From assembly GCA_025352985.1 (NCBI GenBank), contig JANXRL010000090.1:1-35372 (forward strand): a stretch of 35,372 nt of DNA, given 5' to 3'. Positions 26,897 to 34,281 of this stretch are shown one piece after another. The stretch's first letter is position 1. Each line of letters begins with the position of its first letter. Origin of the DNA: Verrucomicrobiota bacterium (lineage in GTDB: Bacteria; Verrucomicrobiota; Verrucomicrobiia; Opitutales; Opitutaceae). Position numbers and translations under genes: made by a program. A model generated the notes under the pieces. That model was not told the DNA's origin and made no database searches. It saw only the letters and a program-made list of their open reading frames with translations.

Positions 26897-26917
26897 TTGT
26901 CACTTATTAAGTGACAA
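26897..26917. repeat. Palindromic element copy 2 (GTCACTTATTAAGTGAC type)
   Basis: ttgtcactt-att-aagtgacaa is a perfect 9-bp stem with centre att, 22 bases after copy 1. The centre has the opposite polarity to copy 1, so the pair is arranged as an inverted REP doublet in the gap between the 409-aa methyltransferase stop and the Rsm22-like start. Confidence 0.85.
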
Positions 26918-26936
26918 AAGGTGGGGAGTCTTTGGG

Positions 26937-28166
26937 TCATGCCAAAACGAAGCCGAGGTGGGCGGCGAGGGCTTGGTGGCGGATGCCGTAGAAGGCGGCG
27001 AAGGCGCGGATGCGACCGGCTAGCGGCGAGTTGACGTCGCGGGTGCCGCTCGGTGACGGCGTGGTCTTGATCGCGGCGAGCATGAGGTTTTTCGCGGTAT
27101 GCTCGGTGGAGATGAACTCGAAGACTTTGGTGCGGTAGCCGGCCCACTCCAGGAGCATGGCGCGGAGGGCGTCGGTCACGAACTCGGCCTGGCGTTCCTG
27201 GAAAATCCCATGGCGCAGGGCATCGGCGAGGATGGCGGGCGCGGTGAGTTGCGGGCGGAGTTCCTTCTGGCAACAGGGGGAAACCACGAGGAGGCGCGCG
27301 CCGGCGGCGAGGCCTTTGGCGAGGGCGTCGTCGGTGGCGGTGTCGCAGGCGTGGAGGGCGACGAGGACGTCGGCGCGGTCGAGGGGCGTGGAGGCGATGT
27401 CGCCGGCGGCGAAATGGAGGTTGGCGAGGCCGTTGTCGCGGGCGTGGCGGTTGCAGAGTTCGACGAGCTCGGGGCGGAACTCGATGCCGGTGACTTCGGC
27501 GCGCGCGCGGAGGTGGGCGGCGAGGGCGAAGGTGAGGTAGCCTTTGCCGCAGCCCATGTCGGAGATGCGGAGGGGGCGGAAGTCCGGCGGCGTGAACGGA
27601 GAGCCGGTGTCGGTATCCGGGGGAAGGAGGGTGGCTTCGACGAGGAGGTGGGCGAGGAGTTCGGTGAACTTTTGGATTTGGCGGAACTTGGCGGCCATGC
27701 CTTCGCGGGGCTGGCCGCGGTCGTTGGTCACGCCGAGGGCGCGGAGCCAGGGGGCGTCGGCGGGGACGAGGTGTTCCTTGGCGCGGTCGTGGTGTTCTAC
27801 GGCAGGGGAGGGAGCGCTGGCGGCCAGCTTCACGTGGAGACGGGCGGTGCCGTCGGAGCGGCTTTCGAGCTGAGCGGTCTGGACGGGCGTGAAGAGGTGG
27901 GCGTCGAGGAAGTCGCGGCCGATGAGGGATTCGAGTGTCACGAGTGCGTCGGCAGGCGGGTGGTTTTTGACGATGTCGCGGGTGGCATGGCGCCAGGTGA
28001 AGGAGAGGTGCGGACCGGCCTTGAGGGTGACGGGACGGACGAAAAGGTTTTGTAGGGTGGCGTCGGTGCCGCGGTGTTTGCCGAGGGTGAGTTTGACGAG
28101 CGTGCCGTCGTGGACGGAGGTGCGGAGAAGGGTGTGGAATTTTTCCACTGAATCTGAGGAGGACAT
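26937..28166 (-). CDS. SAM-dependent methyltransferase (Methyltransf_32-like)
   Basis: The 409-aa protein has an N-terminal region of about 180 residues with no recognised motif except an all-beta look (VKLTLGKHRG, LQNLFVRPVTLKAGPHLSFT). A Rossmann methyltransferase domain follows: ISDMGCGKGYLTFALAAHLR, VTGIEFRPELVELCNRHA, VLVALHACDTATDDALAKGL and LLVVSPCCQKELRPQL. HACDTATD followed by a VxPCCQ strand is typical of the Methyltransf_32 group, which includes RNA modification enzymes and GSTCD-like proteins. The substrate is unknown. RNA is a reasonable guess given the neighbours rsmG and the Rsm22-like gene. Confidence 0.75.
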   Translation of the reverse strand: MSSSDSVEKFHTLLRTSVHDGTLVKLTLGKHRGTDATLQNLFVRPVTLKAGPHLSFTWRHATRDIVKNHPPADALVTLESLIGRDFLDAHLFTPVQTAQLESRSDGTARLHVKLAASAPSPAVEHHDRAKEHLVPADAPWLRALGVTNDRGQPREGMAAKFRQIQKFTELLAHLLVEATLLPPDTDTGSPFTPPDFRPLRISDMGCGKGYLTFALAAHLRARAEVTGIEFRPELVELCNRHARDNGLANLHFAAGDIASTPLDRADVLVALHACDTATDDALAKGLAAGARLLVVSPCCQKELRPQLTAPAILADALRHGIFQERQAEFVTDALRAMLLEWAGYRTKVFEFISTEHTAKNLMLAAIKTTPSPSGTRDVNSPLAGRIRAFAAFYGIRHQALAAHLGFVLA

Positions 28167-28198
28167 GATCGCGGAGGCGCGGAAGGAGAGAAACGGAT

Positions 28199-28293
28199 TT
28201 TAACGCAAAGGCGCAAAGAGCTGCGAAGGGCGCAAAGGTTCGGAGGGGATGCTTTGCGTTCTTGGAATCTTTTCTTGGGGTCTTTGCGTTAAA
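28199..28293. repeat. Inverted repeat of aacgcaaag type
   Basis: tttaacgcaaag (28199-28210) is repeated inverted as ctttgcgttaaa (28282-28293). Between them lie extra copies of gcgcaaag (28211-28218, 28230-28237) and gctttgcgtt (28251-28260). It fills the gap between the start of the 409-aa methyltransferase gene and the stop of the binding-protein gene. The shape suggests a dispersed intergenic palindromic element; it could also end transcription of the transporter operon. Confidence 0.75.
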
Positions 28294-28307
28294 GGTTTGA
28301 TGGGCGG

Positions 28308-29297
28308 TTAAGGCAGGTAACTCGTGGTCATGACTTGAGGGACGGTGACTTTGCCTTTGGGGAGGATGCCTAGGTCTTCGAGTTGGGCGATTTGGGTGGC
28401 GAAGCGTTGCGCGGTGATGCGGCCAATGGTGGCGGGGCCGTCGCCGGGGGCGCGGCCGGTGACGAGCTTGCCGTCGAGGATCATGTTGCGGGAAAACAGC
28501 ATGAATTCGTCGGTGTTTTCGGGGTTTGCTTGCTTGAGGAGGGCGTGGGCGGGCGAGGGGTCGTGGGCGAGATAATCCTGCCAGCCGTGGATGTAGGCGC
28601 GCATGAAGGCGCGGACTTGGTCGGGGTGCGAGGCGGCCCAGGGCTTGTTGGCGACGAGCACGGTGTAGGCGTCGAAGCCGGCGTCCCAGGCGTAGAGGAA
28701 GCGCGGCATCCGGCAGCCGGCGTTGATGATGTGGTAGGGCTCGGCGATGTAGAAGCCTTGTTGGATGAGATTTTTATCGGCGACAAAGTTGGCGACGGAG
28801 AAATTTTGGGGGATGAGCTGGAAATCGATGCCGTATTTTTTCTTCAGGTAGGGGAGGAAGGCCCATTCGGGGCGGGCCATGATGGTCTTACCGTTGAGGT
28901 CCTCGAAGGTTTTGACGGGGTTTTCGTCGTGGAGCATGAGGACGGAGGGGTCGTTCTGGAAGACGGCACCGATCTGGATGACGGGAATGTCTTGGGCGAT
29001 GGCGAGCAGGGTGTTGGTGCTGTCGGCCTGGCCAATGTCAGCCTTGCCGGTGGCGAGCTTCGGCATGACAAAGGCGTTGGGGCCGCCGGGGACGAGTTCG
29101 ACGTCGAGGCCTTCGGCTTTGAAGTAGCCTTTGGCCTGGGCTTGGTAGAAGCCGCCGTGCTCGGGTTCGGCAATCCAGTCGAGCTGGACGGTGATCTTGA
29201 AGGGGGCGGTGGGCGAGGGGGGCGCGGAGCTGGTGGCGGTTTTCTTGGCGCAGCCGGCGAGGGCGATCAGGGAGAAGAGGGGGACGAGGAGTTTCAT
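28308..29297 (-). CDS. NMT1/ThiY-like ABC transporter substrate-binding lipoprotein
   Basis: This 329-aa extracytoplasmic binding protein delivers a small molecule to an ABC importer. The N-terminus has a lipoprotein signal with lipobox LAGC (Cys15), so it should be lipid anchored. The mature part starts with the NMT1/THI5 signature: FKITVQLDWIAEPEHGGFYQ, AQAKGYFKAEGLDVELVPGG, KLATGKADIGQADS, and a later FEDLNGKTIMARPEWAFLP. This fold binds thiamine pyrimidine, riboflavin, sulfonates, nitrate or similar. The cognate permease and ATPase are 4-5 kb upstream on the same strand, with pabC, pabB, folK, folB and folP between. A folate or pterin-related ligand is possible but not shown. Confidence 0.85.
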   Translation of the reverse strand: MKLLVPLFSLIALAGCAKKTATSSAPPSPTAPFKITVQLDWIAEPEHGGFYQAQAKGYFKAEGLDVELVPGGPNAFVMPKLATGKADIGQADSTNTLLAIAQDIPVIQIGAVFQNDPSVLMLHDENPVKTFEDLNGKTIMARPEWAFLPYLKKKYGIDFQLIPQNFSVANFVADKNLIQQGFYIAEPYHIINAGCRMPRFLYAWDAGFDAYTVLVANKPWAASHPDQVRAFMRAYIHGWQDYLAHDPSPAHALLKQANPENTDEFMLFSRNMILDGKLVTGRAPGDGPATIGRITAQRFATQIAQLEDLGILPKGKVTVPQVMTTSYLP

Positions 29298-29326
29298 GCT
29301 CAGGGAAGGAGGCGTTTTTATCTGGA

Positions 29327-29394
29327 ACTCAGGAAATCAGGAAACGGATTAAAGGCACGGATCAGGAACGGGATTGGTTCCTGATTTCCTGAGT
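29327..29394. repeat. 17-bp inverted repeat between pabC and binding-protein gene
   Basis: actcaggaaatcaggaa (29327-29343) pairs perfectly with ttcctgatttcctgagt (29378-29394) around a 34-base loop. It starts 6 bases after the pabC stop on the minus strand. It may be a dispersed element or a hairpin that lowers readthrough into the binding-protein gene. Confidence 0.8.
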
Positions 29395-29400
29395 CTCAAA

Positions 29401-30228
29401 TTAAAGGGATTGGGTGGTTTCGCGAGTGCGGTAGGCGGATTGGAGGTCGCGGGTGAAGGGCTGGGGGATGGCGAGCGTGCGGTCGTCGATGCGGCTGACG
29501 GGCATGACGCCGAGGAGGGCGTTGGTCACAAAAACCTCTGAGGCGGCGAGGAGGTCGGCGGTCGTGAGGATGGTCTCGCGGGCGCGGGCGATGCCGAGGA
29601 GGGCGAGGACTTGGGCGCGGGCGATGCCGGGGAGCGGGCCGCTGGCGAGCGGCGGGGTGAGGGCGACGCCGTCGCGGACGATGAAGAGGTTGGTGCCCGC
29701 GCCTTCGATGACGGCGCCGGTGGTGTCGATGAAGAGGGCTTCGTCGTGGCCGGCGGCGAGGGCGGCGCGGCGGGCGCGGATGTTTTCCAGGTAGTTGAGG
29801 GTTTTGTGTCCGCTCAGACCGGAGATGCGTTGACCGATGGGGCGGGTTTGCAGGCGGAAGCCGCGGGCGTAGGTCTCGGGAGAGTAGAGGAATTCGCGGG
29901 TGGTGATGAGTTCGCCGATGGTTTCGCCGTTGTTGAAGACGGTGAGCTTGGCGCTGCCGTTTTTGACATCGGTGGCCTTGATGATTTTGGCGAAGCGGTC
30001 GCGGAGTTTTTCGAGGGGGAGTTTGTAGGGGAGGTCGAGGGCGTGGGCGCTGGCGGTGAGGCGGGCGTGGTGGGCGGCGAGAAAGACGGGGCGGCCGGCC
30101 TGGATTTTTATCGTTTCAAAGAGTCCGTGGCCGTAGAGGAAGCCTTCGTTCTGGGGAGAGATGCGGGCGAAGAAGCTGGAGCGGAGCTTGCCGTCGAGCA
30201 TGACTTTGACGTCGGAGATGATGGGCAT
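29401..30228 (-). CDS. pabC: Aminodeoxychorismate lyase (class IV PLP aminotransferase)
   Basis: PabC cleaves 4-amino-4-deoxychorismate into p-aminobenzoate and pyruvate in folate synthesis. The 275-aa protein is a fold-type IV PLP enzyme: GFLYGHGLFETIKIQAGRPV, FLAAHHARLTASA, the likely PLP lysine in SGHKTLNYLENIRARRAA, EALFIDTTGAVIEGAGTNLF and LPGIARAQVLALL. Branched-chain or D-amino-acid aminotransferases share this fold, but the position right after pabB makes PabC the best call. It starts 81 bases after pabB, with a repeat in the gap. Confidence 0.88.
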   Translation of the reverse strand: MPIISDVKVMLDGKLRSSFFARISPQNEGFLYGHGLFETIKIQAGRPVFLAAHHARLTASAHALDLPYKLPLEKLRDRFAKIIKATDVKNGSAKLTVFNNGETIGELITTREFLYSPETYARGFRLQTRPIGQRISGLSGHKTLNYLENIRARRAALAAGHDEALFIDTTGAVIEGAGTNLFIVRDGVALTPPLASGPLPGIARAQVLALLGIARARETILTTADLLAASEVFVTNALLGVMPVSRIDDRTLAIPQPFTRDLQSAYRTRETTQSL

Positions 30229-30240
30229 GATTGGGAAATA

Positions 30241-30308
30241 GTTCTCGGGCTTCGTTCTCTTACGGGATCGCGGGTTGAATGGATCAATCGGAAAGGAGAA
30301 CGAGAACG
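30241..30308. repeat. Imperfect inverted repeat of gagaacgagaacg type
   Basis: gttctcg and cgttctct (30241-30260) face ggagaacgagaacg (30295-30308). The segment cgttctcttac (30253-30263) is the reverse complement of gtaagagaacg in the folP-folB gap at 32630-32640, so the two places share one repeat type. It lies between pabB and pabC. Confidence 0.6.
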
Positions 30309-30309
30309 T

Positions 30310-31743
30310 TTAGATTGCGGTGAGGGCTTCGTGCATGGCGCGACCTTTATCGAGGGTTTCCTGGTATTCAGAGGCGGGGTCGGAGTCCCACACGATGCCG
30401 CCTCCGACGGAGTAATAGGCACGGCCGCCGGTGCAGGTGAGGGTGCGGATGGCGATGTTGAGGTCGCAGTCGCCGTCGAAGCCGATGTAGCCGATCGCAC
30501 CGGTGTAAACGTGGCGGCGGCGGGGTTCCAGTTCGTCGATGATCTGCATGGCGCGAATTTTGGGGGCGCCAGTGATGGAGCCGCCGGGGAAGGTGGCGCG
30601 GAGACAATCAATGACGTCGCAATCGGGGCGGAGGGTGCCGGAGACGTTGGCGACGAGGTGGTGGACGGTGGGGTGGGATTCGAGGTGCCAGAGGTCGGTG
30701 ACGCGGACGGAGCCGTATTCGCAGACACGGCCGAGGTCGTTGCGTTCGAGATCCACGATCATGAGGAGTTCGGCGCGGTCTTTGGGGCTGGCGAGGAGGT
30801 CGGAGGCGAGGCGGGCGTCGGTGGTCGCGTCGGGGTCGCGGCGGCGGGTGCCTTTGATGGGGCGGGTTTCGACGTGGCGTCCGTGGATGCGGAGGAAGCG
30901 TTCGGGGGAGCTGCTGGCGATCTGGACGGGGCCGAAGTTGAGGTAGGAGGCGAAGGGGGCGGCGCTGCGAGCGCGGAGGCGTTCGTAGAGGGCGAAGGGC
31001 GGGCAGGGGAGCGGGGTGGAGAAGCGTTGGGTGAGGTTGACCTGATAGACGTCGCCGGAAGCGATGTAGGATTTTATGCGGGCGATGGCGGCGGTGTATG
31101 AAGCGGGAGTGTAGTTGGAGGAAGGAACGGCAGGGACGGGCAAAGGCAAAGTGTCACCTAATGGGTGACACTTTGGGTTGGGTGAGGGGGGGGTAGTGAC
31201 GACGGCGCGAAGGCGGGCGAGGATGGCGGGGGCGGGGGTGGTGTGGACGGGGTTGGCGACGAGCCAGGTGCGGGCGGTGGCGTGTTCGTGGGCGATCACG
31301 CCGTCGTAAAAGGCGAACGCGAGGTCGGGGACTTCGGGAAGATCGTCGGGCGACGTGCGCGGAATTTTTTCGAGCTGGGTGCAGAGTTCGTAGCCGAAAA
31401 AGCCGACGGCGCCGCCGGTGAAAGGGATGGCATGCGTAGGAATGAAAGTGTCACCTATTAGGTGACACTGTGCTTGGGGGCGGTGGTAGCGGCGGAGGAG
31501 TGACTGGAGTTCGGCGAGGGGATCGCCTAGGTGAATCTCGGTATGGCCGTCGAGGGTGATCGTGATGGCGCGGCCTTTGGCGGTGAAGACGAGGAATGGG
31601 TCGAAACCAATAAACGAATACGCACCAAGGCCGCCGACGGAGAGTCCGCTGTCGAGGAAGAAGGCGTGCGGGAGACCGTGCAGGCCGGCGAAGAGCGCGG
31701 CGGGCGTGACGGCGAGCGGGAGTTCTTCGATGATGACGGACAT
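30310..31743 (-). CDS. pabB: Aminodeoxychorismate synthase component I
   Basis: PabB turns chorismate plus ammonia from a glutamine amidotransferase partner into 4-amino-4-deoxychorismate. The 477-aa protein has the N-terminal domain (FIGFDPFLVFTAKGRAITIT, FTGGAVGFFGYELCTQLEKI) and the chorismate-binding domain (IASGDVYQVNLTQRFS, RPIKGTRRRDPDATTD, MIVDLERNDLGRVCEYGSV, FPGGSITGAPKIRAMQIIDE). TrpE is excluded mainly by the folate context. No pabA-like amidotransferase is in the window. Two 20-28 bp palindromes are embedded in frame and translated as CHLIGDT (just before FTGGAVGF) and CHPLGDT (in the linker before the chorismate domain). The start ATG shares a base with the folK stop (TGATG). 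Confidence 0.92.
   Translation of the reverse strand: MSVIIEELPLAVTPAALFAGLHGLPHAFFLDSGLSVGGLGAYSFIGFDPFLVFTAKGRAITITLDGHTEIHLGDPLAELQSLLRRYHRPQAQCHLIGDTFIPTHAIPFTGGAVGFFGYELCTQLEKIPRTSPDDLPEVPDLAFAFYDGVIAHEHATARTWLVANPVHTTPAPAILARLRAVVTTPPSPNPKCHPLGDTLPLPVPAVPSSNYTPASYTAAIARIKSYIASGDVYQVNLTQRFSTPLPCPPFALYERLRARSAAPFASYLNFGPVQIASSSPERFLRIHGRHVETRPIKGTRRRDPDATTDARLASDLLASPKDRAELLMIVDLERNDLGRVCEYGSVRVTDLWHLESHPTVHHLVANVSGTLRPDCDVIDCLRATFPGGSITGAPKIRAMQIIDELEPRRRHVYTGAIGYIGFDGDCDLNIAIRTLTCTGGRAYYSVGGGIVWDSDPASEYQETLDKGRAMHEALTAI
31147..31174. repeat. Palindromic element copy 3, inside pabB
   Basis: caaagtgtcacc-taatg-ggtgacactttg is a 12-bp perfect stem with a T-G wobble extending inward around aat. 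On the pabB strand it encodes KCHPLGDTL in the linker between the two domains. Its centre polarity is opposite to copy 4. Confidence 0.85.
31447..31469. repeat. Palindromic element copy 4, inside pabB
   Basis: agtgtcacct-att-aggtgacact is a perfect 10-bp stem with centre att. On the pabB strand it encodes QCHLIGDTF between RYHRPQA and the conserved PFTGGAVGFFGY segment. It lies in the same reading phase as copy 3. Confidence 0.85.
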
Positions 31744-32240
31744 CAGGCGAGCGCGGCGAGGTTGATGTCGGTGCGGTGCACGCCGGTTTGGTCTGCGCGG
31801 GCGAGGTGGGTGCGGATAGGTTCGCCGTGGAGGAGGAGGTCGGGGGCGAGGTCGGCGAGGGGGGCGAGGACGAAGGCGCGTGTTTTCATGCGCGGGTGCG
31901 GGAGCGTGAGGCGGTCGTCGTGGAGCGTGGTTTCTTCGTGGAGGAGGAGGTCGAGGTCAACGGTGCGCGGGCCCCAGCGTTCGCGGCGGATGCGGCCGAG
32001 TTGTTGCTCGATGGCGAGGCAGAGATCGAGGAGGGCGAGAGGAGCGAGGTCGGTTTCGAGGCGGACGACACAGTTGAGGAAGTCTGGCTGGTCGGTGAGG
32101 CCGACGGCCTTGGTCTCGTAAACGGGGGAGACACCGGTCAGCCGGTTCTGCGGGTCGCGGGCGAGCGCGGCGAGGGCGGCGGCGAGCAGGTGGCGGCGGT
32201 CGGCGAGGTTACTGCCCAGGGCGAGGTAGGCGGTCGGCAC
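31743..32240 (-). CDS. folK: 2-amino-4-hydroxy-6-hydroxymethyldihydropteridine pyrophosphokinase
   Basis: FolK transfers pyrophosphate from ATP to 6-hydroxymethyl-dihydropterin, before the FolP step. The family match begins TAYLALGSNLADRRHLLAAA and continues GVSPVYETKAVGLTDQPDFL, RIRRERWGPRTVDLDLLLHE and LPHPRMKTRAFVLAPLADLA, which includes the metal-binding DLDLL. The track starts at 32327, but the 29 extra residues are Pro/Ser rich and lie over the folB 3' end in another frame. I prefer the GTG at 32240 (165 aa), which overlaps folB by 32 bases. The stop overlaps the pabB start (TGATG). Confidence 0.92.
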   Translation of the reverse strand: MPTAYLALGSNLADRRHLLAAALAALARDPQNRLTGVSPVYETKAVGLTDQPDFLNCVVRLETDLAPLALLDLCLAIEQQLGRIRRERWGPRTVDLDLLLHEETTLHDDRLTLPHPRMKTRAFVLAPLADLAPDLLLHGEPIRTHLARADQTGVHRTDINLAALA

Positions 32241-32598
32241 GGGTTTGGCTGGTTTCGACGGCGACGTAATCGAGGATGCCGGCGATGGGCACGGAGGGTT
32301 TTTTGACGGTGATCTCGACAGCGTCAACGACGGGGCTGGCGGCGAAGACTGAGTCGATGATGTGGCCGGCGAGGGATTCGATGAGTTTGAAGCGGTCGGT
32401 CTCGACGCACTTGCGGCAGACGTTGTAGATGCGGGTGTAATCGACGGTCTTGCCGAGGGCGTCGTTGGCGGCGGCGGCGGTGATGTCGAGGGTGAGGACG
32501 AGGTCGATGATCCAGCGTTGGCCGAGCGTGCCTTCTTCGGCCATGGCGCCGTGGTAGCCGTAGAAGACCATGTTTTTGAGATGAATGCGGCCGGTCAT
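32209..32598 (-). CDS. folB: Dihydroneopterin aldolase
   Basis: FolB cleaves dihydroneopterin to 6-hydroxymethyl-dihydropterin and glycolaldehyde. The 129-aa protein shows the T-fold family features: RIHLKNMVFYGYHGAMAEEG, LGQRWIIDLVLTLD, TVDYTRIYNVCRKCVE, FKLIESLAGHIIDSVF, with the catalytic Lys candidate in EITVKKPSVPIAGILDYVAV. Length is normal apart from a slightly long polar tail. The gene starts 52 bases after folP, with an aga/gaac repeat block in the gap, and runs into folK. Confidence 0.92.
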   Translation of the reverse strand: MTGRIHLKNMVFYGYHGAMAEEGTLGQRWIIDLVLTLDITAAAANDALGKTVDYTRIYNVCRKCVETDRFKLIESLAGHIIDSVFAASPVVDAVEITVKKPSVPIAGILDYVAVETSQTRADRLPRPGQ

Positions 32599-32608
32599 GG
32601 GAAGGAAG

Positions 32609-32646
32609 GTAAGAGGAGAACGAGAAAGAGTAAGAGAACGAGAACG
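32609..32646. repeat. Direct repeat gtaagagaacgagaacg between folP and folB
   Basis: gtaagaggagaacgaga (32609-32625) and gtaagagaacgagaacg (32630-32646) are near-identical direct copies. The unit also occurs inverted in the pabB-pabC gap near 30253. It fills most of the 52-base folP-folB spacer. Confidence 0.6.
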
Positions 32647-32650
32647 ATTT

Positions 32651-33487
32651 TTAGCGGGCGGCGATGAGGGCGGCGGCGATGAGGGCGGCGCGGTGGTTGG
32701 CGCGGACGTCGTGGACGCGGTGGAATTGCACGCCCTGGGAAACGGCGAGGGCGGTCAGAGCGAGGGTGCCTTCGAGACGTTCGTCGGGTGGGAGGTCGAG
32801 GACGTGGCTGATGACGGATTTGCGGGAGACGCCGAGGAGGAGCGGATGGCCGAGGGCGAGCAGTTCGGAGAGGCGGGCGAGGATGGCGAGGTTTTGAGGC
32901 TGGGTTTTGCCGAAGCCGATGCCGGGGTCGAGGATGATGCGTGCGGGGTCGATGCCGGCGGCGGCGGCGCGGGCGAGGGTGCGGGCGAGGAAGGTTTTGA
33001 TTTTTTCGATGACGTCGCCGGGTGTTGAGGGGAACGACGGGTCGTTGTGCATGAGGATCGCGGCGGCGCCGCTTTCGGCGATGACGGCGGCCATAAGCGG
33101 GTCGCCTTGGAGTCCGTGAATGTCGTTGACGATGTGGGCGCCGGCTTCGAGGGCGGCGCGGGCGACGGCGGGTTTATAGGTGTCGATGGAGAGCGGGACG
33201 TCGAGCGAGCGGGAGAGCGCGCGGATGACGGGGACGATCCGGGCGATTTCGTCGTCGGGGGAGAGTTCGGTGTAGCCGGGGCGGGTGGATTGGCCGCCGA
33301 TGTCGAGGATGGCGGCACCTTCGGCGACGAGGCGGCGGGCGTGGGCGAGGGCGGCGGCGGGCGCGAGCAAATGGCCGCCGTCAAAGAAGGAATCGTCGGT
33401 GATGTTCAGGATGCCGACGATGAGCGGTTCGGCGCCGAGGGTGAAGCGGCGGTCACGGCAGAGGAGTTCGCGGGGCGGATGAGGCAT
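32651..33487 (-). CDS. folP: Dihydropteroate synthase
   Basis: FolP joins p-aminobenzoate to 6-hydroxymethyl-dihydropterin pyrophosphate and is the sulfonamide target. The start is ATG at 33487 (278 aa, MPHPPRELLCRDRRF), sharing a base with the permease stop (TGATG); the track's start at 33520 lies inside the permease gene. TIM-barrel motifs are IVGILNITDDSFFDGGHLL, AAILDIGGQSTRPGYTE, IVNDIHGLQGDP, ARIILDPGIGFGKTQPQNL and LLLGVSRKSVI. The usual NxTPDSF loop reads NITDDSF, a conservative departure in a substrate loop. Gene order with FolB, FolK, PabB and PabC gives most of the late folate pathway. Confidence 0.94.
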   Translation of the reverse strand: MPHPPRELLCRDRRFTLGAEPLIVGILNITDDSFFDGGHLLAPAAALAHARRLVAEGAAILDIGGQSTRPGYTELSPDDEIARIVPVIRALSRSLDVPLSIDTYKPAVARAALEAGAHIVNDIHGLQGDPLMAAVIAESGAAAILMHNDPSFPSTPGDVIEKIKTFLARTLARAAAAGIDPARIILDPGIGFGKTQPQNLAILARLSELLALGHPLLLGVSRKSVISHVLDLPPDERLEGTLALTALAVSQGVQFHRVHDVRANHRAALIAAALIAAR

Positions 33488-34281
33488 CAGAGGTCTTTGC
33501 GTTGATAGGAATCGTGCCACTGGCGCAGGGCAAACCAGCTCAACGCGACGACGGCGCCCGCGAAGAGGAAGCCGAGGAGGCAGGCGACGGCGGCGGTGGC
33601 GAAGAGCGCGGGCAACTGGAACTGCGCGCTGTAGATGATGGTGAGGAAGCCGAGTCCGCCCTGGCCGCCGGCGGAGTTGCCCGCATAGGCGTCGCCCACG
33701 ATGGCGCCGATGGGCGCAAGCGTCGCGGCGATGCGCAGGCCGGTGAAAAAATAGGGCAGGGCGGCGGGCACGCGGAGAAAGAAAATTTCCTGAAGGCGCG
33801 AGGCGCGGCCCATGCGAAAGAGTTCAACGAGGGCGTGGTCGGTGGAGATGAGACCCTGGGTGGTGTTCACCACGAGCGGGAAAAAACAGATGAGGAAGGT
33901 GATGATGACCACGCTTTTCAGGCCTGGGCCGACCCAGAGGATAAGGATGGGGGCGAGCACGATCACCGGGGTGAGTTGCAGCATCATCAGGTAGGGGTAG
34001 AGGCCCGCGCGGACGAGGGGCGACAGCGAGAGTCCGAGGGCGAGCGCGAAGCTCACGAGGGTGGCGGTGCCGAAGCCAAGGAGTGCACCAGTCGCGGTGG
34101 TGAGCGTGGCGGAGGCGAGGGCGGGGGCTTTTTCGACGAGTGAGCGGAGGATGGCGTCGGGGGTGGGCAGGAGGAAGCGCTGGTCGGACGCGAGCACATG
34201 CAGGCGGAAGGCATACCACAGGCCGATCATGAGCGCGCCGACGGCCACGGGCAGCAGGATGGTGAGGACGCGGCGGTTCAT
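33487..34281 (-). CDS. ABC transporter permease (BPD_transp_1, ThiX/SsuC/RibX-type)
   Basis: This is the inner-membrane channel subunit of an importer, 264 aa with about six hydrophobic segments starting at residue 7. The permease-type coupling loop appears as ELFRMGRASRLQEIFFLRVP followed by AALPYFFTGLRIAATLAPIG, and LTPVIVLAPILILWVGPG is typical of the nitrate/sulfonate/thiamine-pyrimidine group. The ATG overlaps the ATPase stop by 4 bases (ATGA), so the two are coupled. The matching binding protein is encoded 4.2 kb downstream after five folate genes. Confidence 0.92.
   Translation of the reverse strand: MNRRVLTILLPVAVGALMIGLWYAFRLHVLASDQRFLLPTPDAILRSLVEKAPALASATLTTATGALLGFGTATLVSFALALGLSLSPLVRAGLYPYLMMLQLTPVIVLAPILILWVGPGLKSVVIITFLICFFPLVVNTTQGLISTDHALVELFRMGRASRLQEIFFLRVPAALPYFFTGLRIAATLAPIGAIVGDAYAGNSAGGQGGLGFLTIIYSAQFQLPALFATAAVACLLGFLFAGAVVALSWFALRQWHDSYQRKDL

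Noticed and set aside
32240-32327. Longer folK start at 32327
   Set aside because: The added 29 residues are Pro/Ser rich, unlike the family, and lie over the folB 3' end in another frame.
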